The position numbers and the translations under genes were made by a program. From Duffyella gerundensis (lineage in GTDB: Bacteria; Pseudomonadota; Gammaproteobacteria; Enterobacterales; Enterobacteriaceae): a stretch of 64,000 nucleotides of DNA. Location of the stretch: the NCBI RefSeq assembly GCF_001517405.1, contig NZ_LN907828.1, forward strand, positions 496,001-560,000. The letters run 5' to 3'. The notes beneath the pieces were generated by a model that searched no databases, had not been told where the DNA came from, and saw only the letters and a program-made list of their open reading frames with translations. Below are positions 52,422 to 61,597 of the stretch, one piece after another; the first letter of the stretch is position 1; each line of letters opens with the position of its first letter.

Positions 52422-53824
52422 GTGAACACGCACTGCTGAAAAAGGCGCTGCTTAACGCCACGCGCAGCATGACCCAGGCTAAAAACGATGGTTATCGACC
52501 AGGCTGGCACCTGTCGCCGCTGGTTGGCCTGCTGAACGATCCCAACGGTTTTATTCAGTTCGCCGGTCAATATCATTTGTTCTATCAGTGGAATCCATTA
52601 GCCTGCGCGCACGGCGCAAAATGGTGGGGCCACTGGCGTTCCGACGATCTGGTGAACTGGCAAAACGAGCCGGTAGCGCTGCTGCCGGGTGACGTTTACG
52701 ACAGTCACGGCTGCTATTCCGGCTCGGCGGTGGATGACAACGGCACGCTTAGCCTGCTCTACACCGGCAACGTTAAGTTTGCGCAGGGCCGCACCGCCTG
52801 GCAGTGCCTGGCAACGGTGGATGACGCTGGTGAAGTGACCAAAGCAGGCCCGGTCATCGGCCTGCCCGAAGGCTACACCGGGCACGTACGCGATCCGAAA
52901 GTGTGGCGTCACGGCGAGCACTGGTACATGGTGCTCGGCGCGCAAAACCTGCAGCAGCAGGGCAAAGTGCTGCTTTATCGCGGCGACACCTTGCAGCAGT
53001 GGACGCTGCTGGGAGAAATCGCCGGCAGCCATCTTAACGGCCTCGGTGAATTTGGCTATATGTGGGAGTGCCCGGATCTGTTTGCGCTGGGCGAACAGGA
53101 TGTGCTGATGTTTTGCCCGCAGGGCCTGCCTGCTCAGGCGCAGCGCTGGCTGAATACGCATCAAAGTGGTTATGTCACCGGTCAGCTCAACTACAGCAAG
53201 GCTGCCTATCAACACGGCGATTTCCACGAGCTGGATCTCGGCTTTGAATTTTACGCGCCGCAGACCACGCTGGGCGACGACGGCCGCCGTCTGCTGTTCG
53301 GCTGGGTGGGCATGCCCGACGAAAACGAGTTTTACGATCCCACGCGCGAGCAGGGCTGGATGCATATCATGAGCTGTCCGCGTGAGCTGCGGCTGGTTGA
53401 GGGCCGCCTTTATCAGCAGCCGGTTGACGAGCTGAAATCGCTACGTGGCGCGCATCAGCGGTTAGAAGAGCGTGCCGATAGCCTGGCAATCACCGACGTT
53501 GCGCAGGCGGAACTGGTGATTAGCGCAGAGGGCAGCTGGCAGGCCGATTTTGGCGGCGCGATGCTGCTGATCTGTGACGAGAGCGGGCTGCGCCTGCGCC
53601 GACAAAACCGTCGCACCGGCGAGACAGAAACGCGTTACTGGAGCGGACAGGTCAGACAGTTGCAGATTCTTTGCGACCGTTCGAGCCTGGAGATTTTTGT
53701 GAATGATGGCGAAGCAACGCTGACCAGCCGCTATTTTCCCGCTGAAGGGCACACATTACGCTGGCAGGGTAGTGGCGAGCTGCGCGTAGATCACTGGCAA
53801 CTGCAGTCGATCATGCTAGTATAA
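52418..53824 (+). CDS. scrB: Sucrose-6-phosphate hydrolase ScrB
   Basis: 468 aa GH32 invertase splitting sucrose-6-phosphate to glucose-6-phosphate and fructose. Nucleophile Asp41 in LNDPNGF, transition-state stabiliser in HVRDPKVW (RDP motif) and acid/base Glu in MWECPDLF (EC motif). A five-bladed propeller is followed by a C-terminal beta-sandwich ending with SSLEIFVNDGEATLTSRYFP. Translationally coupled to scrA. Confidence 0.96.
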   Translation: MSEHALLKKALLNATRSMTQAKNDGYRPGWHLSPLVGLLNDPNGFIQFAGQYHLFYQWNPLACAHGAKWWGHWRSDDLVNWQNEPVALLPGDVYDSHGCYSGSAVDDNGTLSLLYTGNVKFAQGRTAWQCLATVDDAGEVTKAGPVIGLPEGYTGHVRDPKVWRHGEHWYMVLGAQNLQQQGKVLLYRGDTLQQWTLLGEIAGSHLNGLGEFGYMWECPDLFALGEQDVLMFCPQGLPAQAQRWLNTHQSGYVTGQLNYSKAAYQHGDFHELDLGFEFYAPQTTLGDDGRRLLFGWVGMPDENEFYDPTREQGWMHIMSCPRELRLVEGRLYQQPVDELKSLRGAHQRLEERADSLAITDVAQAELVISAEGSWQADFGGAMLLICDESGLRLRRQNRRTGETETRYWSGQVRQLQILCDRSSLEIFVNDGEATLTSRYFPAEGHTLRWQGSGELRVDHWQLQSIMLV

Positions 53825-53847
53825 GTACCTGTCTGCTATCAGGTTAC

Positions 53848-54867
53848 TTGCCCGTGGATAAACCAAAACGCGTCACCATCAATGATGTCGCCCAAATGGC
53901 GGGCGTCTCTAAATCGACCGCCAGTATCGTGCTGAGTGGACGAGGAAAAGAGCTTCGTGTGTCTGAATCGACGCAGGAGCGGGTCATGAAGGTGGCGCGC
54001 ATGGCAAATTACCAGCCCAGCGTGCACGCCCGCGCGCTGAGTTCCAGCCGCACCGATACCATCGGTTTAGTGGTGCCGGAAATGACCAACCACGGCTTTG
54101 CCACCTTCTCCCATGCGCTGGAAACCCTGTGCCGCGATGCCGGGCTTCAGCTGCTGATCGCCTGCACCGATGAAAATACCAGCCAGGAAACGCTGGCGGT
54201 CAACAACCTGATCCAGCGTCAGGTTGATGGCCTGATCGTCGCCTCCAGCATGCTCAACGACGCCGATTATCAACGCATCAGCAAACAGGTGCCGGTGGTG
54301 CTGTTTGACCGTCATTTTAATGATTCGTCACTGCCGCTGGTGATCACCGATTCCATCGAGCCCACCGCCCGGCTGATCGCGGAAATTGCCGCTGACGGTC
54401 TTGAGGAAATTTACTTTCTTGGTGGTCAGCCGCGCATCTCGCCGACGCGTGATCGGCTCACCGGTTTTCACCTTGGCCTGGAAAGGGCAGGCATCAGTGC
54501 CAAACCGGAATGGATTATTCACGGCCATTACACTGCCAGCTCCGGCTATGAGATGTTCGCAGAACTGGTAATGCGCCTTGGCCGCCTGCCGCAGGCGATC
54601 TTCTGCGCCGCCTGTGGCTTACAGGAAGGCGTGCTGCGCTACCTGACGCAGCACGGCCATCTCGGTGCCGAAATTCGTCTGAGCAGTTTTGACGATCACT
54701 ATCTTTATGATGCCCTGACGCTGCGCATCGACTCCATCGTGCAGGATAATCGCCAGCTGGCGTGGAACTGCTTTGAAATTATCGGGGATTTAATTGAAGG
54801 CAAAACGGTAAGCCAGCCGGTGCGCCATCTTTCTGCCAACATTAAACGGCGCACGCAGCACGGCTGA
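53848..54867 (+). CDS. scrR: Sucrose regulon repressor ScrR
   Basis: LacI-family repressor, about 337-339 aa. HTH: VTINDVAQMAGVSKSTASIVLSGRGKELRVSE, followed by YQPSVHARALSSSRT; the SIVLSGRGKELRVSE stretch is specific to ScrR/CscR-like sucrose repressors. The effector domain retains LLIACTDEN, FLGGQPRISPTRDRLTGF and SSFDDHYLYDALTLRID as in Klebsiella ScrR. The start is non-ATG: TTG 53848 or GTG 53854 in the same frame, both fed by AGG at 53841. A weak start fits low repressor levels. Likely effector: fructose or fructose-1-phosphate, as in enterics. Confidence 0.94.
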   Translation: MPVDKPKRVTINDVAQMAGVSKSTASIVLSGRGKELRVSESTQERVMKVARMANYQPSVHARALSSSRTDTIGLVVPEMTNHGFATFSHALETLCRDAGLQLLIACTDENTSQETLAVNNLIQRQVDGLIVASSMLNDADYQRISKQVPVVLFDRHFNDSSLPLVITDSIEPTARLIAEIAADGLEEIYFLGGQPRISPTRDRLTGFHLGLERAGISAKPEWIIHGHYTASSGYEMFAELVMRLGRLPQAIFCAACGLQEGVLRYLTQHGHLGAEIRLSSFDDHYLYDALTLRIDSIVQDNRQLAWNCFEIIGDLIEGKTVSQPVRHLSANIKRRTQHG

Positions 54868-54873
54868 GCGGTT

Positions 54874-54897
54874 GCCGCCCGGCTCTTTGCGGGCGGC
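54874..54897. terminator. Hairpin between scrR and narI
   Basis: GCCGCCCG-N8-CGGGCGGC, a perfect 8-bp GC stem without T runs, filling the 38-bp gap between the two convergent genes. Confidence 0.5.
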
Positions 54898-54905
54898 ATA
54901 GCGCG

Positions 54906-55583
54906 TTAGCGGCGCGCGCGCACCACCTGATAACGGCGGGTAAGATACTCCAGCGGCGCACTCCAGACGTGCACCAGACGGGTAAAGGGAAACACCAGAA
55001 AAATCGTCATGCCAAGGATTAGGTGCACGCGATAGATCCACTCCACGCCATCCAGCCAGCGTGAGGCGTTGCCCTGAAAGGTTACAACCGCCTGCGCCCA
55101 GCCCACCAGCTTCATCATGCCGATGCCATCCAGATGCTGCATCGAAAAAATAATCGAGATCAGCCCCAGCGACGCCTGAAGGACTAGAATACCGAGGATC
55201 ACAATGTCGGCGCGGGTTGACGTCACGCGAATGCGCGGGTTAAACAGCCGCCTTTTCAGCAGCAGAAAACCACCCACCAGCGTCATCAGGCCAAAGACGC
55301 CGCCCGCCATCATCGCCAGCTTCTGCTTGGTGGCGATGGCCAGAAAAGGCTCATACATCCAGTGCGGGGTCAGCAGGCCGAACAGGTGACCAAAAAAGAT
55401 GCCGATGATGCCGATGTGAAAGACGTTTGAGGCGAAGCGCATGCCTTTTTTGTCCAGCATCTGGCTCGACGAGGCGCGCCAGGTGTACTGGCCGTAATCG
55501 TAACGTAACCAGCTGCCGAGCAGAAAAACCGTGCCGCACAGATAGGGATAGATGTCGAAAAACAACACGTTGAGATAGTGCAT
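54906..55583 (-). CDS. narI: Nitrate reductase gamma subunit NarI (cytochrome b)
   Basis: 225 aa membrane anchor with five helices that takes electrons from quinol and carries two haems b. Conserved histidines lie in NVFHIGIIGIFFGHLFG and WIYRVHLILGMTIFLVFPFTRLVHVWSAP. Length and sequence equal those of E. coli NarI. Last gene of the leftward narGHJI set, coupled to narJ (the narJ stop shares bases with the narI start region at 55583). Confidence 0.96.
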   Translation of the reverse strand: MHYLNVLFFDIYPYLCGTVFLLGSWLRYDYGQYTWRASSSQMLDKKGMRFASNVFHIGIIGIFFGHLFGLLTPHWMYEPFLAIATKQKLAMMAGGVFGLMTLVGGFLLLKRRLFNPRIRVTSTRADIVILGILVLQASLGLISIIFSMQHLDGIGMMKLVGWAQAVVTFQGNASRWLDGVEWIYRVHLILGMTIFLVFPFTRLVHVWSAPLEYLTRRYQVVRARR

Positions 55584-56269
55584 TAGCGAACTCCTTGCCC
55601 AGAGAGATCAAGATACTGCGGCGAAACGGCGTCGCGGAAACGTTGCTGATGCTGCTGTGCAGCGGCGTCGCACCCTTTGTCGGCCATGAATTTCACCTGC
55701 TCCTCTTCCCACACTGCATCCAGCGCGGCGGGCGTATCATCCCGCGCTTCGCCAGCCACCTGCTGCGCCATACTTTCGCTGCGCAGCGGGCTTTCTGACA
55801 GGCTGAGCAGCGCGTCAAACAGCTGATGAAAGTCGCTGTCGCGTTCACGCAGACGGCCTCCGACCAGAGCCAGAATCGGCGCCACATCCAACAGCCCTTG
55901 CTGCGCCGCCCGCTCATCCAGCAGGCTGAGATATTCCAGGTAGAGCGGCAGATAGTCAGGCAGTTCCCGGCAGTTCAGCGCCAGCCCCGCCTGTTCGTAC
56001 TGCGCCAGCAGATCGACCATCGCCTGGCCGCGATCGCGTGATTCCGCATGCACATGTTCAAACAGCAGCAACGAGGTAGCGCGGCCGCGTTCAAACAGCG
56101 CGCACCAGTCGGCCTGCATCTCCAGCGGTGGCGTGGCGAGATAACGACGAATAAACGGCAGCAGCGCAGGCTGCTGTTCGGTCGCCAGGTCAATCACTTC
56201 GTCCTGATGCTGCCAGATAGCGTCGTCGGGGTACTCCAGCAGCAAGCCGATCAGTTTCAGGATGGTCAC
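55583..56269 (-). CDS. narJ: Nitrate reductase assembly chaperone NarJ
   Basis: 228 aa cytoplasmic TorD/DmsD-family chaperone, all helical, that holds apo-NarG until molybdenum cofactor insertion. Recognisable: LLLEYPDDAIWQH, FERGRATSLLLFEHVHAESRDRGQAM (the conserved FxRGR...HVHG-type motif) and LPLYLEYLS. A little shorter than the E. coli protein. Start and stop overlap the neighbours narH and narI. Confidence 0.95.
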   Translation of the reverse strand: MTILKLIGLLLEYPDDAIWQHQDEVIDLATEQQPALLPFIRRYLATPPLEMQADWCALFERGRATSLLLFEHVHAESRDRGQAMVDLLAQYEQAGLALNCRELPDYLPLYLEYLSLLDERAAQQGLLDVAPILALVGGRLRERDSDFHQLFDALLSLSESPLRSESMAQQVAGEARDDTPAALDAVWEEEQVKFMADKGCDAAAQQHQQRFRDAVSPQYLDLSGQGVR

Positions 56270-57807
56270 TATTCACCTCCTGCTTTATTCATGCCGACGT
56301 TGATGGCATCAATCCGGCGGCTGTTGAACAGGTTAAATTTGCTGTCGCTGCCGTGGCAGCCGTCGCCAAAGCTGAAGCCGCAGCCGTTGCGCTCTGGAAA
56401 GGCATCGCGCGCCAGCTCGCGGTGGCTGGTGGGAATGACAAAGCGATCCTCGTAGTTGGCGATGGCGAGATAGCGATACATCTCTTCGGCCTGCGCCTCG
56501 CTGAGATCGACCTCATCCAGCGCCCGCCGATCGGTCACGCCTTCTACCGTTTGCGAGCGTTTAAAATGGCGCATCGCCATCATGCGCTTCAGGGCGCGCA
56601 GCACCGGCGCGGTGTCGCCCGCGGTCAGCATATTGGCAAGATACTGCAGCGGAATGCGCAGGCTCTCGACGTTGGGCAGCACGCTGTTTTCTGCTTCCAG
56701 CACGCCGCTGTCTGCCACCGACTGCACCGGTGACAACGGCGGCACATACCAGACCATCGGCAGCGTGCGGTATTCCGGGTGCAGCGGCAGCGCCAGTTTC
56801 CACTCCATCGCCAGCTTCCACACCGGCGACGCCTGCGCGGCATCAATGACGTTTTGCGTAATACCCTGACGCAGCGCCTCGTCGATCACCGCCGGATCGT
56901 TTGGATCGAGGAATACATCGCACTGGCGTTCATACAGCTGCTGCTCGCTGTCGGTGCTGGCCGCCTCGGTGATTTTGTCGGCATCGTAAAGCAACACGCC
57001 GAGATAGCGGATACGGCCAACGCAGGTTTCCGAACAGACGGTGGGCATGCCTGATTCAATGCGCGGATAGCAAAAAATACACTTCTCAGATTTGCCGCTT
57101 TTCCAGTTGAAATAGATTTTCTTGTACGGACAGCCGCTGACGCAGAGTCGCCAGCCGCGGCATTTATCCTGGTCGATCAGCACAATGCCATCTTCTTCGC
57201 GCTTATAAATGGCGCCGCTGGGGCAGGTGGCGGCGCAGGCAGGATTAAGACAGTGCTCGCACAGGCGCGGCAGGTACATCATGAAGGTGTTTTCAAACTG
57301 ACCGTAGATCTCGGTCTGCATCGCCTTGAAGTTCTGATCGGCCGCACGCTTGCTGAATTCGCCGCCCAGCAGCTCCTCCCAGTTGGGACCACCGACAATT
57401 TTATCCATGCGCTGCCCGCTGATCAGCGATCGTGGCCGCGCCGTGGGCTGATGTTTGCCCGCTTTGGCGGTATGCAGATGCTGATAGTCGTAGGTGAACG
57501 GCTCGTAATAATCATCGATGCCGGGCACCACCGGATTGGCGAAAATTTTCGACAGCACCGCCGAGCGGCTGCCCAGGCGCGGCACCAGCTGACCGTTGAT
57601 TTTACGGATCCAGCCGCCTTTCCAGCGTTCCTGATCCTCCCACGCGTGAGGATAGCCGAGGCCCGGTTTGGTCTCGACGTTGTTGAACCAGGCGTACTCC
57701 ATGCCTTCGCGTCCGGTCCAGACGTTTTTGCAGGTCACCGAACAGGTGTGGCAACCGATGCATTTGTCCAGGTTTAGCACCATGCCGATCTGTGAGCGTA
57801 TTTTCAT
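56269..57807 (-). CDS. narH: Nitrate reductase beta subunit NarH (Fe-S)
   Basis: 512 aa iron-sulfur subunit wiring NarI to NarG. Four cysteine groups: CIGCHTCSVTCKNVW, CEHCLNPACAATCPSG, CRGWRLCVSGCPYKK and CIFCYPRIESG...CSETC. The third group has CxxW in place of a cysteine (CRGW), the normal signature of the [3Fe-4S] cluster. Length equals E. coli NarH. GGAGG precedes the ATG, which overlaps the narG stop. Confidence 0.96.
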   Translation of the reverse strand: MKIRSQIGMVLNLDKCIGCHTCSVTCKNVWTGREGMEYAWFNNVETKPGLGYPHAWEDQERWKGGWIRKINGQLVPRLGSRSAVLSKIFANPVVPGIDDYYEPFTYDYQHLHTAKAGKHQPTARPRSLISGQRMDKIVGGPNWEELLGGEFSKRAADQNFKAMQTEIYGQFENTFMMYLPRLCEHCLNPACAATCPSGAIYKREEDGIVLIDQDKCRGWRLCVSGCPYKKIYFNWKSGKSEKCIFCYPRIESGMPTVCSETCVGRIRYLGVLLYDADKITEAASTDSEQQLYERQCDVFLDPNDPAVIDEALRQGITQNVIDAAQASPVWKLAMEWKLALPLHPEYRTLPMVWYVPPLSPVQSVADSGVLEAENSVLPNVESLRIPLQYLANMLTAGDTAPVLRALKRMMAMRHFKRSQTVEGVTDRRALDEVDLSEAQAEEMYRYLAIANYEDRFVIPTSHRELARDAFPERNGCGFSFGDGCHGSDSKFNLFNSRRIDAINVGMNKAGGE

Positions 57808-60800
57808 TTCACTGCCTCCTGAACCTGATCGCGGCCTTCATCATCCAGCCAGTTGACCTGCTTCATTTTACGCACGAGGATAAACTCATCACGGTTTGAG
57901 CCGACGGTGCCGTAGTAGTTAAAGCCGTAAGCAAGCTGCGCATAACCACCAATCATATGCGTCGGTTTCGGGCAGACGCGGGTCACCGAGTTGTGAATGC
58001 CGCCTCGCATGCCGGTGACTTCTGAACCGGGGATGTTCATCAGTCGTTCCTGGGCGTGATACATCATGGTCATGCCCGCGGGAACGCGCTGGCTCACCAC
58101 CGCGCGGGCGGTCAACGCACCGTTGGCGTTAAACGCTTCGATCCAGTCGTTGTCTTCGATGCCCAGCTCACGCGCATCCGCTTCGCTCATCCAGACAATC
58201 GGCCCGCCGCGCGACAGCGTCAGCATCAGCAAGTTGTCGCTGTAGGTGGAGTGAATGCCCCATTTCTGGTGCGGCGTCAGGAAGTTCAGCGCCTTTTCCG
58301 GGAAGCCATTCGATGGAATATGTTTGAGATCGGCGAGGCTGCGCGTATCCACCGGCGGACGATACACCACCAGGCTTTCGCCAAAGGCGCGCATCCATGG
58401 ATGATCCTGATAGAGCTGCTGCCTGCCGCTCAGGGTGCGCCACGGGATCAGCTCATGCACGTTGGTGTAACCGGCGTTGTAAGAGACGTGTTCATCTTCC
58501 AGCCCGGACCAGGTTGGGCTGGAAATGATTTTGCGCGGCTGTGCCTGAATATCACGGAAGCGGATTTTCTCTTCCTGCTTCGGCAGCGCCAGGTGCGCGT
58601 GCTCACGCCCGGTCATCTGGCTCAGCGCTTGCCAGGCTTTAACCGCCACCTGACCGTTGGTTTCCGGTGCCAGTGTCAGGATGACTTCGGCGGCATCGAT
58701 GGCGCTGTTGATCTGCGGCTGGCCTTTTGCCGGACCGTCTGCCTTGACGTAATTGAGCCGTCGCAGCAGATCGACCTCTTTATCGGTATTCCAGCTGATG
58801 CCCTTGCCGCCGTTGCCCAGTTTCTCCAGCAGCGGGCCAACCGAGGTGAAGCGCTCATAGGTGGCGGGATAATCACGTTTCACGCTGATAATGTGTGGCG
58901 CGGTTTTTCCCGGCAGCAGGTCGCACTGCGCTTTTTTCCAGTCGAGAATGTCGCCGCCCTGTGCCAGCTCAGCCGGGGAATCATGCTGAATCGGCTGTAG
59001 CACCACGTCGGTCTCTTCCCCTAAATGGCCGACGCAGAGCTGCGAGAAGCGCTGCGCGATGCCTTTATAAATCTCCCAGTCGCTTTTCGATTCCCAGGCG
59101 GGATCGACCGCCGCTGACAGCGGATGGATAAAGGGATGCATGTCCGAAGTGTTCATGTCATCTTTTTCATACCAGGTGGCGGTCGGCAGTACGATATCTG
59201 AAAACAGGCAGGTGCTGGACATGCGGAAATCGAGCGTCACCAGCAGATCGAGCTTGCCTTCCAGCGCGCTGTTGCGCCATTCCACCTCTTCCGGCATCAG
59301 CGCTTCATCGTCCTGCGGCTGACCCTGCACGCCGCTCTCCGTGCCCAGCAGATAACGCAGCATGTATTCATGCCCTTTGCCGGAGGAGCCAAGCAGGTTT
59401 GAGCGCCAGACAAACAGGTTGCGCGGATGGTTGCTGCCGCTGTCGGGCTGTTCGCTGGCCATGCGCAGCGCACCCGATTTCAGCGCGTCGGCGGTCCAGG
59501 CTTCCGCCGTCTGGCCCGCCTGTTCAGCGCGGGCGGCAATTTGCAGCGGATTGATGTTGAGCTGCGGCGAAGAGGGCAGCCAGCCCATGCGTTCGGCACG
59601 CACGTTAAAATCGATCAGGTGACCGGAATAGTGCTGCGGATCGGCCAGCGGCGACAGCAGCTCTTTCACCTGCAATTTCTCGTAGCGCCACTGGCTGGCG
59701 TGATTGTAGAAAAATGAGGTGCTGTTCATCTGGCGCGGCGGGCGCGTCCAGTCAAGGGCAAAGGCCAGCGGTGCCCAGCCGGTTTGTGGCCGCAGTTTCT
59801 CCTGGCCGACATAGTGCGCCCAACCGCCGCCGCTCTGGCCAACGCAGCCGCAGAACACCAGCATGTTGATCAACGCCCGGTAGGTCATGTCCATGTGATA
59901 CCAGTGGTTGATACCGGCACCGAGAATGATCATTGAGCGACCGTGCGTTTTATGCGCGGTGGCGGCAAATTCACGGGCAATGGTTTCAATTTGCTGGCGC
60001 GGCACGCCACAAATCTGCTCTGCCCATGCGGGTGAATAGGCGCGCACGTCGCTGTAGTCCGCCGCGCAGTGGGCATCATCCAGACCGCGATCGATGCCGT
60101 AGTTGGCGAGGGTTAAATCGTATACCGACGTAACCGCCACCTGACGGCCATCTTTCAGCGTCAGGTATTTCACCGGCAGCTTGTGCAGCAGAATTTCCTG
60201 CTGGGTGACGTGGCGGAAATGCGGGTTTTCCAGACCGCCAAAATAGGGGAAGCCCACTTCCAGCACCGCGTCGTGCTCATCCAGCAGGCTGAGCCGCAGT
60301 TCGATGGCGCTGCCTGCCGCTTTCGGTTCCAGGTTCCATTTTCCCTTTTCACCCCAGCGGAAACCGATCGATCCGTTGGGCACAACCAGTTCACCGAGCT
60401 GATTACAGGCCACGGTTTTCCACTGCGGATTATTCTCTTCGCCAAGGTTATCCAGCAGGTCGGCGGCGCGCAGCTGGCGACCCGGCGCATAGCTGCCGTC
60501 GTCGCGAGGTTCCAGCACCACCAGCATCGGCATATCGGTGTATTGACGGGCATAGTTGATGAAATAGTCGCTGGGTTGCTGTAAGTGAAACTCTTTCAGA
60601 ATCACATGGCCCATCGCCAGCGCCAGGGCGCTGTCAGTGCCCTGTTTTGGGGCCAACCAGCGATCGCTGAGCTTAGCGACTTCAGAATAGTCGGGCGTAA
60701 CGGCCACGGTTTTGGTGCCTTTGTAACGCACTTCGGTGAAGAAGTGCGCATCCGGCGTGCGCGTTTGCGGCACGTTGGAACCCCACGCGATGATGTAGCC

Positions 60801-61541
60801 CGCGTTGAACCAGTCAGCGGATTCCGGCACGTCGGTCTGCTCGCCCCAGGTCATCGGCGAAGCGGGCGGTAAATCGCAATACCAGTCATAAAAGCTCAGG
60901 CAGGTGCCGCCAATCAGCGAAAGATAACGGGTTCCCGCCGCGTACGAGACCATCGACATCGCCGGGATTGGCGAAAAGCCAGCGACCCTGTCGGGACCAT
61001 AATGTTTAATCGTCCAGATATTGGCGGCGGCGATCAGCGTGTTCATCTCCTGCCAGCTGGCGCGCACAAAACCGCCGCGGCCGCGCTGGGACTTATAGGT
61101 CTGGCTCTTTTGACTGTCGGTGACGATGGCATTCCAGGCTTCTACCGGATCGGCATGCTGTTCCAGCGCTTCGCGCCACAGCTCCAACAGCGCCTTACGC
61201 ATCAGCGGATATTTCAGCCGGTTGGCGCTATAAAGATACCAGGAGTAACTGGCGCCACGTGGGCAGCCGCGCGGCTCATGGTTCGGCAGGTCAGGGCGGG
61301 TACGCGGATAGTCAGTCTGCTGCGTTTCCCAGGTGACGAGGCCGTTTTTCACATAGATTTTCCAGCTACAGGAGCCGGTGCAGTTAACGCCGTGCGTGGA
61401 GCGCACCACTTTGTCGAACTGCCAGCGCTGGCGATAGCCATCTTCCCAGTCACGGTTGGTGTGCCAGACCTGGCCCTGTCCGTCAGCAAAACTTTCACCT
61501 TTCTGTTTGAAATAGCGAAAGCGATCAAGAAGTTTACTCAT
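57804..61541 (-). CDS. narG: Nitrate reductase alpha subunit NarG (molybdoenzyme)
   Basis: 1245 aa catalytic subunit reducing nitrate to nitrite on the cytoplasmic side with Mo-bisMGD. The FS0 cluster is bound by His50 and cysteines in STHGVNCTGSCSWKIYVKNG, and the Mo-ligand region is NAGYIIAWGSNVPQTRTPDAHF. No twin-arginine leader, as usual for membrane-anchored NarG. Only two residues shorter than E. coli NarG. GGAG lies seven bases before the ATG. Follows narK by 56 bp, allowing narK-narGHJI read-through. Confidence 0.97.
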   Translation of the reverse strand: MSKLLDRFRYFKQKGESFADGQGQVWHTNRDWEDGYRQRWQFDKVVRSTHGVNCTGSCSWKIYVKNGLVTWETQQTDYPRTRPDLPNHEPRGCPRGASYSWYLYSANRLKYPLMRKALLELWREALEQHADPVEAWNAIVTDSQKSQTYKSQRGRGGFVRASWQEMNTLIAAANIWTIKHYGPDRVAGFSPIPAMSMVSYAAGTRYLSLIGGTCLSFYDWYCDLPPASPMTWGEQTDVPESADWFNAGYIIAWGSNVPQTRTPDAHFFTEVRYKGTKTVAVTPDYSEVAKLSDRWLAPKQGTDSALALAMGHVILKEFHLQQPSDYFINYARQYTDMPMLVVLEPRDDGSYAPGRQLRAADLLDNLGEENNPQWKTVACNQLGELVVPNGSIGFRWGEKGKWNLEPKAAGSAIELRLSLLDEHDAVLEVGFPYFGGLENPHFRHVTQQEILLHKLPVKYLTLKDGRQVAVTSVYDLTLANYGIDRGLDDAHCAADYSDVRAYSPAWAEQICGVPRQQIETIAREFAATAHKTHGRSMIILGAGINHWYHMDMTYRALINMLVFCGCVGQSGGGWAHYVGQEKLRPQTGWAPLAFALDWTRPPRQMNSTSFFYNHASQWRYEKLQVKELLSPLADPQHYSGHLIDFNVRAERMGWLPSSPQLNINPLQIAARAEQAGQTAEAWTADALKSGALRMASEQPDSGSNHPRNLFVWRSNLLGSSGKGHEYMLRYLLGTESGVQGQPQDDEALMPEEVEWRNSALEGKLDLLVTLDFRMSSTCLFSDIVLPTATWYEKDDMNTSDMHPFIHPLSAAVDPAWESKSDWEIYKGIAQRFSQLCVGHLGEETDVVLQPIQHDSPAELAQGGDILDWKKAQCDLLPGKTAPHIISVKRDYPATYERFTSVGPLLEKLGNGGKGISWNTDKEVDLLRRLNYVKADGPAKGQPQINSAIDAAEVILTLAPETNGQVAVKAWQALSQMTGREHAHLALPKQEEKIRFRDIQAQPRKIISSPTWSGLEDEHVSYNAGYTNVHELIPWRTLSGRQQLYQDHPWMRAFGESLVVYRPPVDTRSLADLKHIPSNGFPEKALNFLTPHQKWGIHSTYSDNLLMLTLSRGGPIVWMSEADARELGIEDNDWIEAFNANGALTARAVVSQRVPAGMTMMYHAQERLMNIPGSEVTGMRGGIHNSVTRVCPKPTHMIGGYAQLAYGFNYYGTVGSNRDEFILVRKMKQVNWLDDEGRDQVQEAVK

Positions 61542-61597
61542 GACGCTTCTCCAGTCGGCATTGCCGTTTGTCGTGTATTCAAAACCGAACCAGCCGG

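Noticed and set aside
58056..59000. 314-codon frame antisense to narG
   Set aside because: narG is unambiguous in length and sequence; the antisense product has no recognisable features.
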